From assembly GCF_001659605.2 (NCBI RefSeq), contig NC_035177.2:1488611-1552610 (forward strand): a DNA stretch of 64,000 bases. Direction: 5' to 3'. The translations under genes and the position numbers were made by a program. Of the stretch, positions 24,743-33,050 are shown piece after piece (the stretch's first letter is position 1; every line of letters starts with the position of its first letter). The DNA comes from Manihot esculenta (Eukaryota > Streptophyta > Magnoliopsida > Malpighiales > Euphorbiaceae). Below the pieces are notes generated by a model. It was not told where the DNA came from. It did not search any database and saw only the letters and a list, made by a program, of their open reading frames with translations.

Positions 24743-24960
24743 TCTGTTTACTGAAACACAGCACAGATAACAAAACATTAGCATCCAATGGTTCATGTGG
24801 AAACACATGAACCCACATCATATACATAGCATATCTCATGGCATATCATACTTTCATTCTAGACAGGACTCTACATCCTATCCTAGTGGACATGATTTCC
24901 TATTGTGCTTGACTTTCTATCACATCTATGAGCCCGTCACTCTAGGTCCGACCATATGAA

Positions 24961-24978
24961 CCTAGGGCTCTGATACCA
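24961..24978 (-). other. Element B primer binding site (initiator Met tRNA type)
   Basis: On the minus strand TGGTATCAGAGCCCTAGG lies three bases after the 5' LTR. TGGTATCAGAGC is the standard plant initiator-Met tRNA primer site of many LTR retrotransposons. Elements C and D have the same 18 bases. Confidence 0.9.
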
Positions 24979-25704
24979 CTCTGTAACGACCCGAAAATCA
25001 GGCCGCCACCGGCGCTAGGATCCAGATCGGCTTAAGGCCGCCGGGACCCGTAGCAAGCCAAACATACATCCTGTGAACCTGTTTAATCCCATACATGGTC
25101 AACAACATACATAAAAAAATTAAAAACTTTTTCTTTCATTCAAACATTTCTTTGCCAAGCCTAGCCTGTGCATGCACAACATAACATAAATCTCTCATTG
25201 GAGTCCTCATCAAATACTCCAATGGGGTAACATAACATAACATAGGCTTGGATTACATAATCATCATAGAAACATTATATCTCATACAAGACCATGTGTA
25301 CAGGGAATACAACAGACTCTAGTCAAGCACATTATCAAACTTACATTACATTACCAACAAACCATGTCCACAGCTAAGCTATTACATAAACTTCTCTTAC
25401 TCTGATGACTCCTCTAGCTACTCTGCACCTGCAAAACTGGGGTTAGGGGAGAGGGGGTGAGCTATAAAGCCCAATGAGCGGAAACTAAAAATATTTGCTT
25501 TAATTCCACCCTTTTTAGGTATATTATTATTCATTTTATTGTTATTATAGTTCCTCCATTTTTAGGTATATTATTTTTCTTTTTATTATTATTATTATTA
25601 AACTTTTTCTTTCTTTTTCTTATTCATGCTTTCATGAAATGCAACACATCACAGCTAATCACATAAAGGATGGTATTGTCACCATTAGTCCTCAACATCT
25701 CCAA

Positions 25705-25845
25705 ATGCCAGGGGCGTAGAATGGGCCTCACTGGTCTTTCTCTTACATATCATAACATTCCAAATGCCAGGGGCGTAGAATGGGCCTCGCTGGTCTTTCT
25801 CTTTCATAGTGCCAGGGGCGTAGAATGGGCCTCGCTGGTCTTCCA
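25705..25845. repeat. Tandem LTR unit, element B 5' LTR
   Basis: Three copies of the GCCAGGGGCGTAGAATGGGCC unit, as in the 3' LTR at 18009-18150. Confidence 0.8.
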
Positions 25846-27034
25846 TACATATCATCATAATATATCATCAGAGGACTATGGATCACCCAACAACCATCCA
25901 CATCAACATCAATTTATGCAATGCAGCATATTCGTGAATTCTAATGCAAACATCCTGAAATATTGCATGGCATAATGATGCATGGGCAATGCTTTATGAT
26001 TCATTCATTTATTCATTTATTCATTTACTTTACTTTAAAACTTAAGGAGTTGTTCCACTCACCTGGTGACTGAAGCTGTAACAACGAACTCTGAACGACT
26101 ATCTCACAACCGGGGGTCTCGGTTCCTCGGGTCCGAACCTACACAGGTGGACTCAAATGAGGCACCAAACAACAAGAACATAACTCTAAACATACCCCCA
26201 AAAACCTCCTAAAAACACCTCAAAACACTCCTAGGAAGCATGCAAGAAAAGGCTGGACAGGGCACTTTCGGCGGCACCTTCGGCGGCCGAAAGTCCCTCC
26301 AGAGACGAAAGTCAGGCAGGTTCGGCGGCACCTTCGGCGGCCGAAACTCCCAGACAGAGACGAAACTCATGCATGTTCGGCGGCACCTTCGGCGGCCGAA
26401 AGTCTCGGACAGAGCCGAAACTCAAACTTTCGGGGGCAAGCTTCGGCAGCCTAAAGCTGCCTCTCAAGCCATGTTCGGCGGCCGAAAGTGCCTTCGGCTG
26501 CCGAACCTGGTTTCTGCCAAAGGGCAGAAACTTTGGCTCCTCAATGCACATTTGCCTCCCAACTCTCACATCATGCATATACTTCACCCAAATCAAGCAT
26601 ACAAGTTCCTAGGGGCCTCAAAACATCAAATACCCCAACTACAACACTTCAAGCATACTCAAACATCATACATTGATCATAAATCACTTAAAACCTAACA
26701 TTTGCTTAAAAACTCATACAACCCTATACATGCCATTCTACCCCATAAAATCACTTAAAACTTACTTAAAACACATGAGGAGCTTAAGATCGGCTCTTAC
26801 CTCTTGAAGATCGAGGGTTGAGGAGATCTAAACTTGGAGATGGGAGAAGTTTCAACTTTTGGTCTCCAAGCTCCAAAACTCATTCTAAGCTCAAAGATCT
26901 TCAAAACCAAAGTTATAAACTTGTAAAGATCATGGAAAAAGGAAGGAAAAACTCAAGATTGGAGAAGGATGGCGGAATGCTCACCTTGGCCGAAATGGGG
27001 AGAAAAAGCTCGCCCATTTTCGGCTAAGGGACCC

Positions 27035-27041
27035 TTTTATA
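27035..27041 (-). promoter_or_regulatory. Element B TATA box
   Basis: TATAAAA on the minus strand inside CCACTATAAAAGGG, about 360 bases into the 5' LTR. The same box is at 19283 in the 3' LTR, and counterparts lie in elements C, D and E at similar positions. Transcription would start about 30 bases further, leaving a short U3 and a transcribed R-U5 of about 2 kb. Confidence 0.65.
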
Positions 27042-28928
27042 GTGGCTGGCCAGGCCACGTTCGGGGGCCGAATGTGCCTCCGCATCCATGCAAATGTTCG
27101 GCGGCCGAACTTGACTTTCGGCGGCCGAACCTGAACTTCCCTAACTCATGCTTTCGGGGGCCTAACGTGCCTCCAAAACGCATGCATGTTCGGCGGCCGA
27201 ACTTGACTTTCGGCGGCCGAACCTGGGTTTTCCTCCAATGCTATTTTCATGCAAAACTCATTTAGTTTCATACTTTAAAACCATTAAAATCCTGAAAACA
27301 TTTTATAAAACATGTCTTTACCCTTCTAGAAGTTCCCGACATCCGAAATTCCACCGGACGGTAGGAATTCCGATACCGGAGTCTAGCCGGGTATTACAGG
27401 TGCGACCTCAGCACCAGCTTCTTGGATGCCCTCACCAGCTTCTTGGACACCCTCACCAGCTGGGACGACCTCCATCTCACCCTCGGAAGCCCTCCTTTCA
27501 GATGGAAAGACCTCGAACTTCTCCTCAGGGACATCCTCAGAAGATGGAGCAATATCTGCCCTCGCAAGCCCCAGGTCCTCAATTGGCTTGTCAGTTACCT
27601 TGGGCACAACCTCCATCCTCGCGATAGAGGCCTGTTGGGATCCAGAGGCCGGGGAAGATCGAGAAAAAGAGCTAGACCTGCTGTGGCTGGAAGCCTTGGA
27701 GGCCCTAACAGCCCTGGAGCTCGGCTTAGGAGCTCGAGATGGAACTAGAGTTGGGGATACAGATCGGCCCGCCGACCTGGAGGAAATAACCTGGGCCACT
27801 TCCTGAGTAGCTTCAGACATGGATCGCCCAGCTCGGAAAGCGTCTAGGGCGGCTTTCATGCTCTCCCGAGACAGAGTAAAATTCTTGGGAGGCTTGATCT
27901 TGTCCATTGGTACTTGAAAAGCTGCAGAGACCCAAAACCAAACAAGTTAAAAAAAAAAGAAGAAAAACAAAGCAATTAAACGAAACGAAATACCCGCATC
28001 CCTGCAGTCCTGACGACTAGACACAAACATGCATTTTTCGACATCATACTTCTTCTCAACAGAAGTCAGTCGAAGGTACCCGACTTGTTTAGAAAGGCTT
28101 AGTTGGGGCAGATCATTGCAGCCTAAAGGGACATCCTCCCAGGAGAGCTCCACCTCCCAAGACAACTCGGAGTTCTTTTTCAGCTCTACCACTGTGAACC
28201 CCTCTACCCAGCCTTTTATTGAGTCCTTGTGACCTGAAAATATGGACAGCCCTCCGAGAGGGGCAAAATAGTAAAAGTCCTGACTCGCCCTAACTAGCCG
28301 AAAGAAGGTAACGAATAGACGCGCTGTGGGCGTGAACCCCCAGCTTAGGCAAATGGACTCGAATGAGCACATGAATAGAATAGAATTAGGAGACAGCATC
28401 CGAGGGGTTATCCCAAAATATCGGAAGACCTCAATGAAAAAGGGGGAGAAGTGAAAGGTCATACCATACTCTCGTTGTTTCACAAAGAAGACCAAACTGC
28501 GGTCTCTCTGAGTGTCGATTAGACCAGAGGGAGGAGGATCGGGAAGGACGATCCTCTCATTTCGATAGGGAGCCCGGATATGAAAAAGAGGGGTATCCAG
28601 ATACTCCCGAGAAAAGAAATTTTTTAGGGTGGACGGAGTAATATAAGACTCTTGATTAATGACATCATGAAGTTTCGGGCTATCCATGGTGAAGTAAAAA
28701 GCGCACCTTGAAAACGATGGGGGCAGAAGGACAGAGCAAGCGGAACGCGCAGAGAATAGAGAAGAATAAGAGTTCTGTGAAGGCTAAGCAAATTCGAATT
28801 TTGAAACAGTAAAGAGAAGAAAAGACGTTTTAAGGGGGATAGTCCTCGGGCCGCGCAGTCATAATGGGTTCTCGATATTTACCTCCTCATCATTCATGTA
28901 GTAACTAATGAGAAGGTAAATGGGCAAT

Positions 28929-29308
28929 TGATGACAGCCCTAGTCCAAGGTTCACGAAGTCTCTTAAATGGGCCGGCCTAGACCATTCGGCCTTGAGATT
29001 AGGCCTCTCTTGGACCTCAGCTCGGTCAGGATGCCTAGCAGGAGAAGGGATAACCGGCCCACTCACCTAATATATCTGTTTACACGCGTGCCAAGGAGAG
29101 AATTAAATGGTCGTTCAGTATGGAGCAGACGTCTGACGCTTTTGTACGTATGTATCCATTTGATAGAGACAGTTGGCCCAGTAGCAGCGAGGCCATTGGA
29201 CGTCACTAACAGAAAAAAGAAAGGAATAAAAGGGGAGGAGCACCCTCCTCTCAGACTAAACTTATTCAACCATTGTAAACCCTATTTTCTCTGGATCTCA
29301 GATTATCA
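28929..29308 (+). repeat. Element A 3' LTR (lacking 44 bases at its start)
   Basis: 380 bases from TGATGACAGCC to GATTATCA, aligning with 8092-8471 of the 5' LTR. The leading 44 bases of the 5' LTR are absent. TGATGAC begins the long form and TAATGAC sits at the end of the missing piece, so a deletion between these short repeats explains the difference. GGTAT follows at 29309-29313. Confidence 0.85.
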
Positions 29309-29313
29309 GGTAT
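29309..29313. repeat. Target site duplication of element A, right copy
   Basis: GGTAT, matching 8043-8047. Confidence 0.85.
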
Positions 29314-30484
29314 GAAATCAAGTGAGTCCTTATTGACATGAAAAGCTCGATAAACCTTCTGATATGAGCACAAGAAGGTTAATTATTTTCAACAATTAAA
29401 GGCTTCAAAATATAGAAGATCAAAGAGTGCTCTAGTTATTCATACTGAATATTATGCTTGGAAGACAAGAAAAAAAGAATGGGACATATTTTTCTTAAAA
29501 TTTATAGGTCCCATTTCAGCCATCATTTATTCACCTTTATAAACTCATATATGACATATTTTAATTTTTTTTTATGTCTTTTATGATCTTATATAGATTA
29601 GGAGTCAAATTGATATCATTGACTAATAAAATTCTCCTATATGAAGAAAGATTTTGGTTTACTAAAAGGATGGACGAATTTCGAAGTCCTAAATCAAGTC
29701 GAAGAATTTTAATATTTTCTTATCCTTCTAGAAGTGGAATTTATGAAAGAAAGTGGAGTTGATTTGTATCTTAATTAGGTTATAGTTTTATTTTTATTAT
29801 TATTCTTGTACTAGTAGGATTAGAATAATTTCTAGTTTAAAAAGGATTTCCTATTTCAACTATAATTTGTTTTATTTTTCTTTTTCAATTAAGATTTATT
29901 TTATTTTTCTACTAGGATTAGGAAGATTTTTTTACTATCAATAAACTTTATTCTATACATAAGTGGAATAAGTTAAAGTTAATATTTTCATTATAATGAG
30001 AATTTCCTATAAGTTGAATTCATGTTCTTCTTTTATCCATCATAAAGATGGTTAATCCTTTGTGTCTCCATGTTTAGCAGCTTATCAAGATTTAGCTTTG
30101 TGACATTCTAATATGAATTTTTATAGTTTGATTATCTTCATCTCTAGTCACATTTATTGATTAAGGGTGGAGTAGAGCGACTCTTGGAAATTATCTTTGC
30201 CTCGTTCGTTGTCAACTCGTGTGATGGATTTTTTTTTTATCATAAGTTGACCTTGAGCTCTGCATCACCTTCTTGATCTTGAGGTTTTTGATAAGTTAGA
30301 TTTAGACAAAAATAATTTAATCAAGGTCTCCTACCCTTTAGTTGGATTAGGAGACAAAACCTTGACTGTCTAGGGAAGTCATTCTTTTGGAGCAGCATAA
30401 AGAGATTTAAAATAACATTTCAAGATGGTACCAAGGACAAGCTAATATAAATTCTGAAAGAGATGAAATCCACCTTTTCTTAGA
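29314..30484. other. Decayed sequence between element A and the RT remnant
   Basis: AT-rich, without an open frame of interest. It should be the interior of remnant G beyond the element A insertion, but I recognise no domain. A segment around 29760-29960 has repeated TTTTATTTTTATT and ACTAGGATTAG words and could be a piece of another repeat. Confidence 0.35.
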
Positions 30485-30760
30485 GCCTAGAGGAAATGAA
30501 ACTTTTAAACCAGTCCAGCAAAAGAAAATGAGGTTTACCCTTGAAAGACAATAGGTAATTAAGGAAGAAATTGATAGACTTTTGTTTGCAAGATTAATTA
30601 AGGAGGTGCAATATACCACACGGTTGACTAATGTAGTCCTAGTCAAGAAAGTAAATGAGAAATAATAGAGGTATGTAGACTTCATAGATCTTAATAAGGC
30701 CTACCTAAAGGACCATTTTCCACTCCCGACCATTGACAAGTTGGTTGATTCTACAGCTTG
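30485..30760 (+). pseudogene. Remnant G: decayed gypsy reverse transcriptase N-terminal part
   Basis: Conceptual translation gives RT landmarks separated by stops: RMRFTLERQ, then IKEEIDRLL, LIKEVQYTTRLTNVVLVKK, YVDFIDLNKAYLKDHFPLP and IDKLVDSTA. The order matches the finger region of Tat-type gypsy RT (compare element A at about 11050-11300). It stops abruptly near 30757, before the catalytic motif, where sequence matching remnant F on the other strand begins. Confidence 0.65.
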
Positions 30761-30778
30761 ACATCTTGAAACTGCATT
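30761..30778 (-). pseudogene. Short piece of remnant F gag at the G/F junction
   Basis: Read on the minus strand this continues the gag frame that resumes at 40139. The piece includes GCATT (30774-30778), the left target duplication of element C. The join between plus-strand RT and minus-strand gag thus lies about 18 bases left of element C. Confidence 0.45.
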
Positions 30779-31044
30779 TGTAATACCCGGCTAGAGTCCG
30801 GCATCCGAATTCTACTTTTCGGTGGAATCCAAGATGTCGGAATCCTCTAACAGGGTAAGATTTATGTTTTTCTAAAGAGTTTTGGTATGTTTTATAGTTT
30901 TAAAGTAAAAAGAAAATGAGTTTTCAAAAGAAAATAACCAAGGCAGAAATGCCAGGTTCGGCCGCCGAAAGTGAGGTTCGGCCGCCGAACATGCATGAGT
31001 TTTGGTTTCACGTTTGGCCGCCGAAGGTGGTCTGACCAGCCACC

Positions 31045-31050
31045 TATAAA
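31045..31050 (+). promoter_or_regulatory. Element C TATA box
   Basis: TATAAA in CCACCTATAAAGGGCCC, 266 bases into the LTR and just downstream of the palindrome cluster. The 3' LTR has it at 38365-38370. Confidence 0.65.
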
Positions 31051-32144
31051 GGGCCCTCAGTCGGTGAATGGATAAGAATTGCTTTTCATTTCACAGACAG
31101 AGGTGAGACCATGTCTTCCTTGGGTAATCTTCATGTTTTCATCAAATCTTGCTAAGTTTTTATTAGTTTTGATGTTGTGTTGAAGCTTTTGAGCTAAAAC
31201 CTCAAGTTTTGGAAGTTGGGAGACATTGGAAGAGAGTTACTCCATATCTCCACATTGGGATCGCTCATCTTCTTGTTTTCAAGAGGTAAGTGAAGATCCT
31301 GAACTTCTTTTCATGATTTTTTGAAGGTTTTATGGAGTTTTATGGGTAGAGATGCATGATTAGGTTAAATAGAGTTTTTGGTGATTTATTGATGAAAGCA
31401 TGGATAGATGTTGTGTTGTGTTGTTTGTTGGGGTTTTAAGGTAGTTTTGGACCCCTTTGTACATATACTTGAGTATATGTATGTTAAGAATTGTGGTTTG
31501 CATGTTTAGGTAGGTTTTGGTGAAGGTTGGCATGAGGCAGAGCAAGGTTTTGCCATACTGGAGAACCCAGCTTCGGCCGCCGAAGGAAGGTTCGGCCGCC
31601 GAACATGCTGAGGAGGTGGCTTCGGCTACCTAAGCTTGCCCCCAAAAGTTTGGACTATCGGCTCTGGAGAGGACTTTCGGCCGCCGAAGGTGCTGCCGAA
31701 AGTGCTTGAGTTTCGGCTCTGGAAAGGACATTCGGCCGCCGAACCTGCCGCCGAAAGTGCCCTGTCCAGCCTTCTCTTGCATGTTTTCCTTGATTATTTT
31801 AGGATATTTTAGGGGGTTTATGGGGAGTATTCTAGAGTTGTTCTTGAGTTAGTTTGGTCCCTCAGTTGAGTCCATCTGTGTAGGAACGGACCAGAGGAAT
31901 CGAAGAGAGCAGCAGTGAGCACTGCTTCAGAGTTTGCAGAGTTAGGTCAGAGTCAGGTCAGAGATAGCCAGAGGTGAGTGGAACTAAACTCAATTCTTTT
32001 TCCTTGAGAACTCAAATGCTTTTAGCATGTTTCATGCACCATGAATATGCAATAGGTTGATTGCATTAGAACACGAATATGTTGCATTGCATTCTTTGTT
32101 ATTGATGTGGATGATAGTGGATGATCCAATAGTCTCTGAGAAAG

Positions 32145-32270
32145 ACCAGGTGCCCATTCTATGCCCTGGCACGGTATATGAGTAAAACCAGGTGCCCATT
32201 CTATGCCCTGGCACGGTTATCAGGTAAGATAGGAAGACTAGGTGCCCATTCTACGCCCTGGCATGGTAGA
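32145..32270. repeat. Tandem LTR unit, element C 5' LTR
   Basis: Three copies of CCAGGTGCCCATTCTATGCC followed by CTGGCAC, separated by short spacers. It is the reverse complement of the unit in B, D and E because C has the opposite orientation. CCAGG and CCTGG form an inverted repeat in each unit. Confidence 0.85.
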
Positions 32271-32846
32271 GCCGTCGGGACTATTGGTGATATGTTCATC
32301 CTTGTTGTGAATTGTCTGTGATATGATGCATTTCATTTGAGCATGTTTCATAACATGGTTTACTGTTCGACTCACTGGGCTATAGTAGCTCATCCCACTC
32401 CCTTAACCCCAGTTTTGCAGGATTAGAGTGCAGGGGGAGTCTAGTGAAGGCATGAAGAGTAAAAGAGTTTTGTAATAGCATAGTGTGGACATGTATTATT
32501 TGTAAAGCGATGTATAGAGTTCAGTAGTGTGCTTGACCTATTTGTATTGTCAATCCCTTTTTATGCTTGGTCTGTTTATTTTATGCAAATGTTTTGATGA
32601 ATGTAAAAAATCAGGCATAACATCGTATGAGATTAACCCGTCTAGAGCATTGATGAGAGCTCTAGTAAGGGGTTACAGAGAGCCTTGGTACAGAGTACAG
32701 TTTTATGTTTTTTAGAAAATGCATGACCATGTATGGGATTTTACAGGTATTCAGAGAGTATAGCAGGCTTGCTACGGGTCTAGGCGACCTTATGTCGACC
32801 CGAATCCTAGCACCGGTGGAGGTCCGATTTTCGGGTCGTTACAGAT

Positions 32847-32864
32847 TGGTATCAGAGCCCTAGG
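32847..32864 (+). other. Element C primer binding site (initiator Met tRNA type)
   Basis: TGGTATCAGAGCCCTAGG, three bases after the 5' LTR, identical to the sites of elements B and D. Confidence 0.9.
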
Positions 32865-33050
32865 TTCATATGGTCGGACCTATAGAGAGTGTCGGGCTCA
32901 TAGAGGTTAGAGGAGGTCAAGCACAATAGGAAATCATATCCATTAGGATAGGATGTTGAGTCCTATCTATTTGATGCTGTGAAATGCATTGTTGTTATGT
33001 GTTGTTTATATGCTAATGTGTTATGTTATGTGTTGTTTTCCATAGTGAAG

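Larger units (their letters stand above)
17284..27398 (-). mobile_element. Element B: intact Tekay (Del) chromovirus LTR retrotransposon
   Basis: Two long LTRs (17284-19646 and 24982-27398) flank a polypurine tract, a single intact gag-pol frame and an initiator-Met-type primer site. Read on the minus strand, the right LTR is the 5' LTR. The LTRs are almost identical over 2.36 kb: I noticed about five substitutions plus one 54-base indel. This makes B the youngest insertion in the window. It lies in exon 2 of element A's antisense gene. A C-terminal chromodomain assigns it to the chromoviruses. It could be autonomous, although its 3' LTR start is damaged (AG for TG). Confidence 0.93.
24982..27398 (-). 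repeat. Element B 5' LTR
   Basis: 2417 bases bounded by TGTAACGACC and GGTATTACA on the plus strand. It holds two clusters of TTCGGCGGCCGAA palindromes (about 26265-26500 and 27060-27225), a tandem array (25705-25845), a TATA box, and splice-like signals described in the findings. Confidence 0.93.
15685..28687 (-). pseudogene. Element A antisense gene: three-exon, Transposase_28-like plus coiled coil, split by element B
   Basis: Read on the minus strand, exon 1 runs 28687-27994 (MDSPKLHDVINQ start; a globular region of the kind annotated as 'putative gypsy type transposon', Transposase_28). A short intron with GT at 27993-27992 and AG at 27923-27922 joins it in frame to exon 2 (27921-27399, continuing at about 17283-16816 beyond element B; Ser/Ala/Glu-rich linker and basic patches). 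A second intron (GTAAGT at 16815, TTAG ending at 16738) leads in frame to exon 3 (16737-15685). Exon 3 is a long Glu/Gln/Ala/Arg-rich coiled coil with repeats of the type LQEYK..SELK.EI, ending in an acidic tail. The total is about 910 codons. Apart from the inserted element, the only interruption is a TAA at 16201-16203. Tat-lineage elements such as Grande are known to carry an antisense ORF here. Its function is unknown. Confidence 0.75.
8048..29308 (+). mobile_element. Element A: Tat-lineage Ty3/gypsy retrotransposon, carrying nested element B
   Basis: The order is 5' LTR, primer site, gag-pol pseudogene, 105-base tandem repeats, an antisense gene, then 3' LTR. A second (archaeal-type) RNase H after the first, no chromodomain, tandem repeats after pol and an antisense ORF before the 3' LTR together point to the Tat lineage (Grande/Retand/Ogre relatives). 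A GGTAT duplication flanks it. The LTRs differ at 34 of 380 aligned positions by my count, 31 of them transitions, so it is the oldest full-length element here. Without B it would be about 11.1 kb. Confidence 0.88.
30779..32843 (+). repeat. Element C 5' LTR
   Basis: 2065 bases. Contents in order: GCCGCC-containing palindromes (30957-31030), TATA box (31045), AAGAG|GTAAGT signal (31286), a second palindrome cluster (31570-31755), splice-like exon 31884-31973, tandem units (32145-32270), and a TTTTGCAG signal ending at 32420. Confidence 0.92.

Noticed and set aside
24743..24808. 22 extra codons upstream of the element B gag-pol start
   Set aside because: They are not conserved in C or D and are rich in Cys, Met and Phe. 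The MRGTRR start is shared by all three copies.
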